Assembly (NCBI GenBank): GCA_964508055.1
Contig: CAZDRI010000025.1
Coordinates: 1-24,207 of the forward strand
Reading direction: 5' to 3'
Source: CAZDRI01 sp964508055
GTDB lineage: Bacteria > Pseudomonadota > Gammaproteobacteria > PS1 > Pseudothioglobaceae
Length of the DNA stretch: 24,207 nucleotides
The position numbers and the translations under genes are program-made. Every line of letters starts with the position of its first letter. Position 1 is the first letter of the stretch. The notes beneath the pieces were generated by a model. The model searched no databases and was not told the DNA's origin. It saw only the letters and a program-made list of their open reading frames with translations. Below, one piece after another: positions 15,566 through 23,634 of this stretch.

Positions 15566-17392
15566 CTAAGCAGATTTTACATCAGATTTTTTTTCAAAAT
15601 TTTTATTTTTAGCTACTGTTAACATACTTTTTGCCATTTTTTTGATATGAAAGTAAATCAGTTCAAGCTCATTAATAACATCAATTTGAACAGCATAATT
15701 AGACAGTTTGTTGGATTTAGTTTTAAAAAGACGACCTGCTTGTTGTTGTTCTGCTTTATTAATTACAGTTTTAATATCAGATTCCATAGCTAACACCTGT
15801 TTGGCTTTTTTCTTATCTAAATTATTTATAGCATCAACCATCTCAGTTAATGATTTACTAACTACCACTGATAGCACATTAAGTACTCTAGTGGTTTCTT
15901 CACTAATAACTAATTTTTCATCAATTCTGTGTTTGCCTAAAGCAACCATATTAGTTTCAATAATATCGCCAATACTTTCTAAATTATTGATAACAGACAT
16001 TAAATCCACTAACGCCTCTGCTTGTTGGTCGTCAATATTTGAGCCTCTGATTTTAGTTAAATAATCAATAGTATGTGCATAAAGAATATCAATATTATCG
16101 TCCATTTTTCTGATTTTTTCTAATTTTTCATAACTGCCAAAAGTGATAGCAGGCACTATATTTTTTAACATTTTTATAACTTTATTACCAATCCTGTGGG
16201 TTTCATAGCGCACAGACTCTAATGCTAAGGAAGGAGTGCTAAGTAATATATCATTAATATACTTAGGTTGGATGATTTTAGGTTTATCTCCTGGTTTTTC
16301 AATTTCATCTGGCACAATCCAATTAGCAATTCTAGTAAACTGGGTGATAAAAGGTAAGAATAATAAAGTCATAGTTACATTAAATAAAGTATGGGCATTA
16401 GCAATTTGTCTAGGAACTGTATCAGCAAGTGCTGCTTGACCAATCAAGCCAGATTTAACTGCTGGAGATATTTCTCTTACAAATTCTGCAAACCATGGAA
16501 TAAGTCCTACTATTAATAACACTCCTACTACATTAAACAAAGTGTGCACTACAAAGACTCTTATAGCTTCTCTTGGTTTACCAATAGAAGCTAAACCTGC
16601 AGTAACACAAGTCCCAACATTAGAGCCAAAAGATATAGCAATCCCTGCCTCTAAACTAATAAGACCCTGCATTGCTAATACAATTACCACTCCAGTTGTT
16701 GCTGAACTTGATTGAATAAAAGCTGTAAATGCTGCGCCTAAGATAACGCCTAACAATGGATTAGACATATGCTGCATCAAATTTAAAAAAGGCTCATAGC
16801 TACGAAGTGGTTTCATAGCTTCACCCATTATCAACATTCCAAAAAAGATCATCCCCAAGCCCATGAGCATATAACCATATTGTTTGATTTTTTCTTTTTG
16901 GGAAAAAAATAGCATAAAAAATCCTAAAGCAATTAGAATATATGCATATTTAGTTACTTTAAAAGCAACGATTTGAGCAGTAATCGTAGTGCCGATATTA
17001 GCTCCAAATATAACCCCTACAGATTGTGATAAACTCATTAAACCAGCAGTAACAAACCCTACTAATAAAACGGTAGTTACCGAGCTTGATTGAATAACAG
17101 CTGTAACAGCTGTTCCAGTTATTGCCCCCATAATTCTATTATCAGAAAGTTTAGCTAATATGTCTTTTATTCTATCACCAGCAACATATTTTAATGAGGT
17201 ACTCATCTTTTCCATTCCATATAAGAAAATTGCTAGACCACCAAACAACTGCATTAATAATTGAAACCAATTAATTCCTTTGATTATTTTAATAGATGAT
17301 GCCGCTTGAGTTAATGATGGGTATATTGCTAATAATAAGCAAAGTCCAGTAAAGGCTAAGGCTAGCTTTTTATTATAATTTTTATTCATCAT
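15566..17392 (-). CDS. Na/Pi-cotransporter family protein with PhoU-like C-terminal domain
   Basis: A 608-residue membrane protein. After an N-terminal signal-like segment (about 10-31) come two inverted repeats of the Na/Pi-cotransporter fold, each with the diagnostic Gln-Ser-Ser-Ser motif (101-104 and 227-230). The paired segments GANIGTT and GSNVGTC follow each QSSS. A soluble helical region from about 390 to 600 resembles PhoU-like domains that accompany bacterial members (YjbB/NptA type). The likely role is sodium-coupled phosphate transport or export; direction and substrate are not shown by sequence. It overlaps the universal stress protein gene upstream by one base, so the two are co-expressed. 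Confidence 0.88.
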   Translation of the reverse strand: MMNKNYNKKLALAFTGLCLLLAIYPSLTQAASSIKIIKGINWFQLLMQLFGGLAIFLYGMEKMSTSLKYVAGDRIKDILAKLSDNRIMGAITGTAVTAVIQSSSVTTVLLVGFVTAGLMSLSQSVGVIFGANIGTTITAQIVAFKVTKYAYILIALGFFMLFFSQKEKIKQYGYMLMGLGMIFFGMLIMGEAMKPLRSYEPFLNLMQHMSNPLLGVILGAAFTAFIQSSSATTGVVIVLAMQGLISLEAGIAISFGSNVGTCVTAGLASIGKPREAIRVFVVHTLFNVVGVLLIVGLIPWFAEFVREISPAVKSGLIGQAALADTVPRQIANAHTLFNVTMTLLFLPFITQFTRIANWIVPDEIEKPGDKPKIIQPKYINDILLSTPSLALESVRYETHRIGNKVIKMLKNIVPAITFGSYEKLEKIRKMDDNIDILYAHTIDYLTKIRGSNIDDQQAEALVDLMSVINNLESIGDIIETNMVALGKHRIDEKLVISEETTRVLNVLSVVVSKSLTEMVDAINNLDKKKAKQVLAMESDIKTVINKAEQQQAGRLFKTKSNKLSNYAVQIDVINELELIYFHIKKMAKSMLTVAKNKNFEKKSDVKSA

Positions 17393-17913
17393 TATTCTAT
17401 AGTCTCATAGCCAGCTTTTTTGATTAGTTTTTTCATTTTTTTATTTTTCACAACTGTAACAGGGACTAACGAATATTTAATAATATTATCCACTATAGAA
17501 CCACTTAATATTTTTGACAAGCCTTTTTTACCATGACTGCCTATTACTAGTACTCTTATTTTTTTGTTATTGATGAAATTTAGTATTTGTGTCTCTGGTA
17601 GGCCTGTGACCAAAGTTATATTGGCATTTTTAATTACTTCAGGATGCTCACATTCTTCTGCGACTTTATTTAAAAAAGACTTTAACATTTTTTTGGCAAT
17701 CTTATCCATCGGCATAGTTTTTGTTTTTTCTTTATTTTTGATTTTATAAAACCCAGGACTATTTGCTGGATCATGAACACTATGTAATATTATTAATGGA
17801 GACTTAGTATCAAAAGCTAAATCTGCAGCAAACAATAATGCTGGTATTGAATATTTGGTAAGATCTACTGCTGCTATTATTGCTTCTTTGTAATTAATAT
17901 CCTCTTCTAACAT
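17392..17913 (-). CDS. Universal stress protein (UspA family)
   Basis: A 173-residue single Usp domain. The N-terminal strand Ile-Ile-Ala-Ala-Val-Asp-Leu-Thr is followed by the C-terminal nucleotide-binding signature Gly-Ser-His-Gly-Lys-Lys-Gly-(x9)-Gly-Ser, so it probably belongs to the ATP-binding class. The start is firm: the minus strand carries AAGGAGG five bases before the ATG (plus-strand 17919-17925), one of the strongest ribosome sites in the window. It is the promoter-proximal gene of a two-gene unit with the Na/Pi-cotransporter-type gene and is divergent from soxB. The partner suggests a role tied to ion or phosphate transport, but that is inference. Confidence 0.92.
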   Translation of the reverse strand: MLEEDINYKEAIIAAVDLTKYSIPALLFAADLAFDTKSPLIILHSVHDPANSPGFYKIKNKEKTKTMPMDKIAKKMLKSFLNKVAEECEHPEVIKNANITLVTGLPETQILNFINNKKIRVLVIGSHGKKGLSKILSGSIVDNIIKYSLVPVTVVKNKKMKKLIKKAGYETIE

Positions 17914-18002
17914 ACTTTCCTCCTTTAACTTAATTTTGTAACTAACACTAATTTTTATTTTGAATTTTGATTATATATTATAAATTTATCTAAAAGTGGC
18001 TT

Positions 18003-18049
18003 GTGTGCTTGATTTATCATCATACAAGTACAGTATGTATTGAGCACAC
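18003..18049. promoter_or_regulatory. Imperfect inverted repeat in the usp-soxB divergent interval
   Basis: Outer arms GTGTGCT (18003-18009) and AGCACAC (18043-18049) enclose inner arms CATAC (18021-18025) and GTATG (18033-18037). The dyad sits just upstream of the proposed soxB -35 element. It could be an operator for a regulator of soxB or usp, or a fold in a usp antisense or leader RNA. The two sets of arms are not concentric, which weakens a simple operator reading. Confidence 0.35.
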
Positions 18050-18055
18050 GATACA

Positions 18056-18085
18056 TTGACTTTTCCTTGGGGTTTAAGGTATTAT
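18056..18085 (+). promoter_or_regulatory. Candidate sigma-70 promoter of soxB
   Basis: TTGACT (18056-18061) and TATTAT (18080-18085) are separated by 18 bases, each one mismatch from consensus. This would place transcription start near 18092 and leave a leader of about 33 bases carrying the ribosome site GAGG (18112-18115), nine bases before the soxB ATG. No other gene lies between, so this would be a dedicated soxB promoter. Confidence 0.5.
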
Positions 18086-18124
18086 TTTTGTGATTTTTTA
18101 ATAAAAAGTGTGAGGACAAATAAT

Positions 18125-20014
18125 ATGGCATTAACAAGAAGAGACTTTATAAAATTATTAAGTGCTGGCTCTGCAGCAGGTTTAATAGGTTATGGCTTTG
18201 CTGAAAAAAAAGCCTTATTTGGACAAAATAATATTTATGAAGTAGCAAAATTTGGTAACGCCCGTATCTTACATATGACTGATGTTCATGGTCAGCTAAA
18301 TCCTGTTTATTTTAGAGAGCCTAATGTGAACTTAGGCTTAGGTGATGCATTTAATCAACTACCTCATATAGTTGGTAATAATCTGTTAAAAGAGCTAAAT
18401 TTCAAACCTGGTAGTATTGAAGCATATGCATATACATACTTAAATTTTGAAGAAATGGCTCATAAGTACGGTAAAACCGGTGGTTATGCCTATATAAAAA
18501 CAGTATTAGATTCTTTAAGAGAAAGTGCAGGCGGTAGAAAAAACACTTTAACCTTAGATGGTGGTGATTTATGGCAAGGTTCTGGTACATCTTTATGGAC
18601 TCGCGGAGTTGATATGGTAGAAACATCTAATTTATTAAATGTTGATGTTATGGTTGGACATTGGGAATTCACCTACAAAGAGGCTGAAGTTTTAAGTAAT
18701 ATTGGTTTTTTTAAAGGGGATTTCTTAGGACAAAATGTTCGTATCCAAGAACAATCATTAATGGATGATACTTATATAACTATGACAGAAAAATATGATG
18801 GCAGAGGCTTATATGATGAAGATTCAGCTATGCCTTTTAAACCCTATGTGATAAAAGATGTTGGTGGTAAACGCATAGCAGTAATTGGTCAAGCATTCCC
18901 TAGAACATCTAATGCTAATCCACAAAAATATTTTTTTCCAGATTGGTCTTTTGGACTTAGAGAAGATGAGATGGCTGAATTAGTAAATGATATTAGAGAA
19001 AATGAAAAGCCTGATGCAGTAATAGTTATATCTCATAACGGTATGGATGTTGATATAAAAATGGCATCAAGAGTTTCTGGTATTGATGCTTTCTTTGGTG
19101 GTCATACTCACGATGGTATGCCAAAACCAGTAGTGGTAAGAAATAAAGGTGGCAAAACAATTGTAACAAATGCTGGTTGTAGTGGTAAGTATGTTGGCGT
19201 TATGGATTTTGATATAAAAGGTGGAAAAGTCATTGATTATAAATACAAAATGTTACCAATAATCACTAATATGATTAAACCTAATTTAGAAGTTCAAGAC
19301 TTTATCAATAAAATGCGTCAAACTAAATATGATAATAAAATTGTTGAATCTCGTAGTAGTGCTATGGCAGTTAATAAAAATAGATTAGGCAAAACTTATG
19401 ATGAAATTCTAGCTGAAAAACTTTGTACTACTGAGAGAACTCTCTATCGTAGAGGTAATTTTATGGGAACTTGGGATCAAGTATTAGTAAACTCTTTAAG
19501 AGAGGAATATCAGGCTGATTTTGCAATGTCTGCTGGAGTTAGGTGGGGCACATCAGTATTAGCAGGCGACAATGTTTTAATGGAAGATTTAATGACTAAT
19601 ACTGCTATGACTTATGGCGAAACCTATGCAAATGAATTAACTGGTAACGAACTTAAAAATATTTTAGAAGGCATTGCTGAAAATTTATTTCAATTAGACC
19701 CTTATTTACAATCTGGTGGTGATATGGTTAGAATTGGTGGCTTAGATTACACAATAAACCCAGCAGAAAAACTTGGCAATAGAATATCTGAGCTTAAAGA
19801 TGATGAAGGCACCCTATTAGATCCTAACAAAAAATACAAGGTAGCAGGATGGGCACAAGTAAATTCTATCGGTGATGGTAGATTAATGTGGGATGTTGCT
19901 GCTGATTATTTAAGAAGAAAAAAACATCTAAAATTTGAAAAGATTAATCACCCTACAATTGCTGGTGTGAAAGATAATCCAGGTATTCAAGATTATGATG
20001 GAAAGTTAATATAA
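18125..20014 (+). CDS. soxB: Thiosulfohydrolase SoxB
   Basis: A 629-residue periplasmic dimanganese hydrolase. In the Sox pathway it releases sulfate from thiosulfate bound to the SoxYZ carrier. It starts with a twin-arginine signal (Thr-Arg5-Arg6-Asp-Phe-Ile-Lys). The metallophosphatase ligands are present: Asp53-Val-His55, Asp148 in GGDLWQGSG, the SoxB-type Gly-His-Trp-Glu-Phe variant of GNHE at 178-182, His304 in SHNG, and His327/His329 in GGHTHD. Start choice: a longer frame begins at 18056, but that start overlaps the proposed promoter. The ATG at 18125 has GAGG nine bases upstream and directly opens the Tat signal. No soxXYZA or soxCD genes are nearby; soxB apart from the other sox genes is known in SUP05-type thiotrophs. 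Confidence 0.97.
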   Translation: MALTRRDFIKLLSAGSAAGLIGYGFAEKKALFGQNNIYEVAKFGNARILHMTDVHGQLNPVYFREPNVNLGLGDAFNQLPHIVGNNLLKELNFKPGSIEAYAYTYLNFEEMAHKYGKTGGYAYIKTVLDSLRESAGGRKNTLTLDGGDLWQGSGTSLWTRGVDMVETSNLLNVDVMVGHWEFTYKEAEVLSNIGFFKGDFLGQNVRIQEQSLMDDTYITMTEKYDGRGLYDEDSAMPFKPYVIKDVGGKRIAVIGQAFPRTSNANPQKYFFPDWSFGLREDEMAELVNDIRENEKPDAVIVISHNGMDVDIKMASRVSGIDAFFGGHTHDGMPKPVVVRNKGGKTIVTNAGCSGKYVGVMDFDIKGGKVIDYKYKMLPIITNMIKPNLEVQDFINKMRQTKYDNKIVESRSSAMAVNKNRLGKTYDEILAEKLCTTERTLYRRGNFMGTWDQVLVNSLREEYQADFAMSAGVRWGTSVLAGDNVLMEDLMTNTAMTYGETYANELTGNELKNILEGIAENLFQLDPYLQSGGDMVRIGGLDYTINPAEKLGNRISELKDDEGTLLDPNKKYKVAGWAQVNSIGDGRLMWDVAADYLRRKKHLKFEKINHPTIAGVKDNPGIQDYDGKLI

Positions 20015-20029
20015 TAACTTGGTAATTTT

Positions 20030-21166
20030 ATTTTTAAAAATAAACAAAAAATCTTTGTAGCTTTTTTTTTATTATTCTTATCTACATTTTTATATTCTGA
20101 TGTTGTAAAACCTGCACTAATTGAATTATCTATTAGTCCAAATAAAGAAATAAATCTTGAAATTAGATTAAGTATAGAAACTGTCATGGCTGGAATCAGC
20201 ACTGAGTATAAAAATACCCAAGACTCGCCTAATGCTAGTATTTATGATGAACTTAGAGTTTTAAATAAGGATATTTTAAAAAAAAGATTTTTAGAATATT
20301 TGCAAATTTATTTAGAAAATATTAAGCTAAAAATTAATAATAAAAAAATAAATTTAAAATTAAAATCAATAGATATCCCTATAGTTGGTTATAAGTCTGT
20401 CCCCAGAATAAGCACATTACGCTTAAATGCAAAATTAATAGAAAATCCTGAAGTGGTTTTTTGGCAATATCATAAAAATTATGGTGATAATGCTTTTCGC
20501 TATCGTATTGAAAGAAAAAATGAATACACTTGGAATGAATGGATGTGGCTTAGGAATAATGCAAGTAGTGGTGATATTATAATAAAGCAACAAAAAACCA
20601 AATCTACTTTTGAAACTATTTGGCAATTTATAGTAATCGGTTACAGCCATATTATCCCTTTGGGTCTAGATCATATTTTATTTATTATTGGTATAGCATT
20701 GCTTAGTTTTAGTTTTAGAAAACTACTTTTATTAGTTAGTTTTTTCACTCTAGCACATAGTGTTACCTTGGGATTAGCAATTTATGGCTTGATATATCTA
20801 CCTCCTGAGGTTGTAGAACCTTTAATTGCTTTATCTATTTTTTATGTTGGCATTGAAAATTTGTTTTTAAAACTAAATATTAAATTTAGAGCAATAATTG
20901 TATTTTTATTTGGCTTATTACATGGTCTTGGATTTGCTACAGTTTTAGCAGATTTTGAAATGCAAATTGATAGTTTTATGACTAGTCTTATAAGTTTTAA
21001 TATCGGAGTTGAATTTGGTCAAATTAGTGTTATTTTATTGCTATTATTTTTAATGAAAACAATAATGTTTATAAATATTAAATATCATAATTATGCAACA
21101 AAAATAATATCTATTTTAATTGCTGTTATAGGATTTGTATGGACTATAGAAAGATTAGTTAGATAA
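20030..21166 (+). CDS. HupE/UreJ-family membrane protein with N-terminal secreted domain
   Basis: The frame is open from 20018, just after two tandem soxB stop codons, to 21166. Bases 20030-20100 encode Lys-rich residues and then a clear hydrophobic signal peptide. The protein therefore does not begin at the first ATG (20186), which would delete the signal. No ATG, GTG or TTG lies in frame upstream; ATT at 20030 is the best candidate start (about 378 residues). A periplasmic region of about 170 residues is followed by roughly six membrane helices. These carry the HupE/UreJ_2 motifs GYSHIIPLGLDHILF, FFTLAHSVTLGLA and LLHGLGFATVL, with conserved His residues that may bind metal. Some HupE/UreJ relatives are linked to nickel uptake; substrate here is unknown. 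It overlaps the convergent kdsD gene by eight bases. Confidence 0.82.
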   Translation: MFKNKQKIFVAFFLLFLSTFLYSDVVKPALIELSISPNKEINLEIRLSIETVMAGISTEYKNTQDSPNASIYDELRVLNKDILKKRFLEYLQIYLENIKLKINNKKINLKLKSIDIPIVGYKSVPRISTLRLNAKLIENPEVVFWQYHKNYGDNAFRYRIERKNEYTWNEWMWLRNNASSGDIIIKQQKTKSTFETIWQFIVIGYSHIIPLGLDHILFIIGIALLSFSFRKLLLLVSFFTLAHSVTLGLAIYGLIYLPPEVVEPLIALSIFYVGIENLFLKLNIKFRAIIVFLFGLLHGLGFATVLADFEMQIDSFMTSLISFNIGVEFGQISVILLLLFLMKTIMFINIKYHNYATKIISILIAVIGFVWTIERLVR

Positions 21167-22130
21167 CTTTTGAATGCATTAAATTATGCATATTTAATGC
21201 CCCAATTACTTTATTGTTATTATCTACCACTGCTAGAGAATTAAGAGAAAATTCTTCCATTAACTCAACTGCTAAAACTGCTGGTTTTTCAGCTGTCATA
21301 GATTTACAATCAGCTGTCATAATATCTTGCATTTTAAGTTTATGAATATCTACTTTAGTTTCTAATAATCTTCGTAAATCACCATCGGTAAATATTCCTA
21401 AAAGTTTTTTATTTTTATCTACAACTAAAACCATTCCTAAAGATTTTTCAGTCATTACTATTAGAGCTTTAGGCAAAGTTAACTCTTTTGATACAAATGG
21501 TATGTCATCATCTTTTTTCATCACATCATTAATAGTTGTTAGTAGCTTGCGTCCAAGAGCACCTGATGGATGTGATTTAGCAAAATCATTTGGACTAAAA
21601 CCTTTTGCTTTTAATAGAGATATAGCTAAGGCATCACCCATTACTAACACTGTTGTAGTGCTTGATGTAGGAGCGAGATTATGAGGGCAAGCTTCAACTT
21701 TAACACTAACATCTAAATGTAAATTTGATTCTTTAGCTATAGTTGATGATTTGTTTCCTGTAAGTGCAATAATTGGTATATTTTGTCTTTTTATAATAGG
21801 TAATAAAGTTGTAATTTCACTTGACTCCCCTGAATAAGAAATAACAACTACGATATCATTTTTACTTATCATACCTAAATCTCCATGACCTGCCTCACTT
21901 GGATGAATAAAGAATGCTGGAGTACCAGTGCTGGCAAAAGTTGATGCAATCTTTGAAGCAATATGACCTGACTTGCCTATTCCAATAAAAATTACTTTAC
22001 CATTACATTCTAATAGTGTTTTGCAGACTAAGTCAAAAGACTCATCAATACGATTTGATAAATTTTTTATGGCATCTATTTCAATTTCAAAAACAGATTT
22101 AGCTTTACAAATTAGACTTTTCATAATCAA
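21159..22130 (-). CDS. kdsD: Arabinose-5-phosphate isomerase
   Basis: Interconverts ribulose 5-phosphate and arabinose 5-phosphate, the first step of Kdo synthesis for LPS. It has 323 residues with the standard layout: an N-terminal SIS sugar-isomerase domain and two CBS domains (about 205-320). The SIS motifs are GIGKSGHIASKIASTF, HPSEAGHGDLG and SYSGESSE, followed by SHPSGALGRKL. The first residues are Met-Ile-Met-Lys, so the start could be 22130 or 22124. It stands alone here rather than with kdsC and lptCAB as in E. coli, and its 3' end overlaps the HupE-like gene by eight bases. Confidence 0.95.
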   Translation of the reverse strand: MIMKSLICKAKSVFEIEIDAIKNLSNRIDESFDLVCKTLLECNGKVIFIGIGKSGHIASKIASTFASTGTPAFFIHPSEAGHGDLGMISKNDIVVVISYSGESSEITTLLPIIKRQNIPIIALTGNKSSTIAKESNLHLDVSVKVEACPHNLAPTSSTTTVLVMGDALAISLLKAKGFSPNDFAKSHPSGALGRKLLTTINDVMKKDDDIPFVSKELTLPKALIVMTEKSLGMVLVVDKNKKLLGIFTDGDLRRLLETKVDIHKLKMQDIMTADCKSMTAEKPAVLAVELMEEFSLNSLAVVDNNNKVIGALNMHNLMHSKVI

Positions 22131-22255
22131 AAAAAATTATATCAGAAATGAAATTTTTAAAATACAATAAGACCTTTACGATAATGGGAATGTTGAATTT
22201 TAAAACCTATTTCATAAATTTTTATAATATCTTTTTCAATAAAAAACAAAACTCC

Positions 22256-22288
22256 TTTTTTCGTTCCCAAGCTCCTGCTTGGGAACGA
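22256..22288. repeat. Palindromic repeat, copy 1
   Basis: Six T residues are followed by the stem CGTTCCCAAGC (22262-22272), loop TCCT, and the perfect complement GCTTGGGAACG (22277-22287); the outer T22261-A22288 pair extends it to 12 bp. Bases 22256-22285 recur identically at 24151-24180. Similar CCCAAGC/GCTTGGG palindromes occur as dispersed REP-like repeats in many bacterial genomes, as far as I recall. No transposase is adjacent. Confidence 0.85.
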
Positions 22289-22391
22289 GCGGGATTTGCA
22301 ATTTAAAATAGGCAAAAATATTTTTTTAACCTTTTTATTTAGTAAATTAAATGAAAAAATAGTTAGTAATGCAAAGGTATAAAGGTCTTAG

Positions 22392-22412
22392 ATTCTAGAC
22401 CAAGTTTAGAAT
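22392..22412. repeat. Second dyad element with ATTCTAGAC/GTTTAGAAT arms
   Basis: ATTCTAGAC (22392-22400) and GTTTAGAAT (22404-22412) form a nine-pair stem with one G-T wobble around a three-base CAA loop, followed by GACA. The form resembles dispersed REP-type palindromes. Only this copy occurs in the window, so its repeat nature is an inference. Confidence 0.5.
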
Positions 22413-22509
22413 GACATACTATTATAAAAAAAAGAAAAAAAAGGGTAGCGTCCCTGAGGTACTAAAACTAGGATTTTACGCTTAGAGCGTATTCGTATTA
22501 ATTGGTAAT

Positions 22510-23478
22510 TCATAAATCTAATGGACTTTTTAAATTTTTCTGACTTATTTCCCGCATAATGTGAGTGTAAATCATTGTTGTTTGTATGTTTTTATGTCCT
22601 AGCAACTCTTGAATTGTCCTTATATCAATGCCATTTTGTAAAAGATGTGTTGCGTATGAATGCCTAAAAGTATGAGCAGATACTTTTTTTTCTATCTTAG
22701 ATTTATTAACAGCAGTTTTAATGTTTCTACCAAAAGTCTTTTCTAATATATGAAAACGAATTTGCTTACCGGTTCTAGGGTCTTTAGATATGTTTTTCCT
22801 AGGAAAAAGATACTGCCATTTAAATTCTTTATTAGCATTTGGATATTTTCTTTGCAAAGCAAATGGCAAATTAACATAGCCAAAACCATTTTTTAAATCT
22901 TTATTATGAATATCTCTAACTTGCATAATTTGTAACTCTAAATCATATTTTATTTTAAGTGGTAAAGGCACAGCTCTATCTTTTTCACTTTTGCTATCCC
23001 AAACATAAACTTTATCAAAGCCAAAATCTATATCTTTTATTCTCAAGCGTAGTAATTCATTCATTCGAAGTCCACAGCCGTAAAGTAAAGATAACATTAG
23101 CTTGTAAATACCACTACTATTAAATAAAGTCAAACTAACTTCTTTAGTAGTTAATACTGAAGGTATATGAGTTTTAGTTTTAGCTCTTAGAGACGAAATA
23201 TTATAATCGCTAATATCTTTTTCTAAAACATTACGATATAAGAATAAAATAGCATTAAACGCTTGATTTTGTGTGCTAGGTGCAACATTACGATTTATAG
23301 TCAAGTCAGTTAAAAATTTCTCTATTTCAACTTTACCCATATCTTTAGGGTGTTTTTTATTATTAAATAAAATATAACGCTTAGCCCAAGCAATATAGCT
23401 TATTTCAGTTTTCAAACTATAATGTTTTAAGCGAATTTTATTACGCATCATATCTAATAATTTAAGGTTGTTTGGCAT
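22510..23478 (-). CDS. intI: Integron integrase (site-specific tyrosine recombinase)
   Basis: A 322-residue tyrosine recombinase that integrates and excises gene cassettes at attI and attC. The catalytic residues are Arg138 (in CGLRMNE), Lys166, His269-x-x-Arg272, His295 (in LLGHKN) and Tyr304. The IntI-specific insert absent from XerC/D is present: FALQRKYPNANKEFKWQYLF (206-225) and the following lysine/arginine-rich stretch. The ending Ser-Pro-Leu-Asp is also typical of IntI. Transcription runs away from the attI-like region and cassette, the usual integron geometry. No frameshift or stop interrupts it, so the enzyme is probably functional. Its A+T-rich composition matches the host rather than the cassette, which suggests long residence in this lineage. 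Confidence 0.95.
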   Translation of the reverse strand: MPNNLKLLDMMRNKIRLKHYSLKTEISYIAWAKRYILFNNKKHPKDMGKVEIEKFLTDLTINRNVAPSTQNQAFNAILFLYRNVLEKDISDYNISSLRAKTKTHIPSVLTTKEVSLTLFNSSGIYKLMLSLLYGCGLRMNELLRLRIKDIDFGFDKVYVWDSKSEKDRAVPLPLKIKYDLELQIMQVRDIHNKDLKNGFGYVNLPFALQRKYPNANKEFKWQYLFPRKNISKDPRTGKQIRFHILEKTFGRNIKTAVNKSKIEKKVSAHTFRHSYATHLLQNGIDIRTIQELLGHKNIQTTMIYTHIMREISQKNLKSPLDL

Positions 23479-23559
23479 TGTAATAAATGTCTTTTTATAT
23501 TAAAAAACAATAGATTATACTTATATTAAATATATAAATAAGTACTATTAATATGATTA

Positions 23560-23634
23560 TTGGTTATTTAGCAAATATTTAGATGGTTAAATATATATTA
23601 TGTTACAATTATGACTTATAATAAATTGTTAGGT
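23560..23634 (+). other. attI-like recombination site
   Basis: The core site GTTAGGT at 23628-23634 matches the GTTRRRY consensus; crossover would fall between G23628 and T23629. An inverted pair, ACAATT (23605-23610) and AATTGT (23624-23629), could form the two integrase-binding boxes of the simple site. ATGTTAC just upstream recalls the direct repeats of attI1. The site lies between intI and the first cassette, and sequence composition changes sharply at the core. The left boundary given is approximate. Confidence 0.7.
23617..23622 (+). promoter_or_regulatory. Candidate -10 element of a cassette promoter within attI
   Basis: A perfect TATAAT at 23617-23622 lies 6 bases before the recombination core. 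Transcription would start near 23629, the first cassette base. No good -35 hexamer lies 16-18 bases upstream, so promoter function is uncertain. If real, the cassette mRNA would be almost leaderless. Confidence 0.3.

Larger units (their letters stand above)
22131..22509. other. Gene-free interval between kdsD and intI with palindromic elements
   Basis: This 379-base stretch has no credible gene. It holds a 12-bp perfect-stem palindrome (22261-22288), a second, different dyad (22392-22412), and a short hairpin ACGCT-TAG-AGCGT (about 22478-22490) just beyond the intI stop. The last is followed on the minus strand by only a short A run, so it is not a convincing terminator. The cluster of dyads marks a boundary between ordinary chromosome and the integron. 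Confidence 0.6.

Noticed and set aside
15708..16064. 118-codon plus-strand frame opposite the Na/Pi-transporter gene
   Set aside because: Antisense to the PhoU-like region; Ser/Leu-rich low-information product.
18056..18124. Extended SoxB start at ATG 18056
   Set aside because: It overlaps the proposed promoter, would put 23 residues before the Tat signal, and has no ribosome site; ATG 18125 has GAGG at good spacing.
17955..18137. 60-codon minus-strand open frame between usp and soxB
   Set aside because: It covers the soxB promoter and start, has no ribosome site and no recognisable motif.
22256..22288. Palindrome as an intrinsic terminator for kdsD or intI
   Set aside because: The T run precedes the stem on the plus strand and becomes an A run after it on the minus strand, so neither strand has the stem-then-T order.
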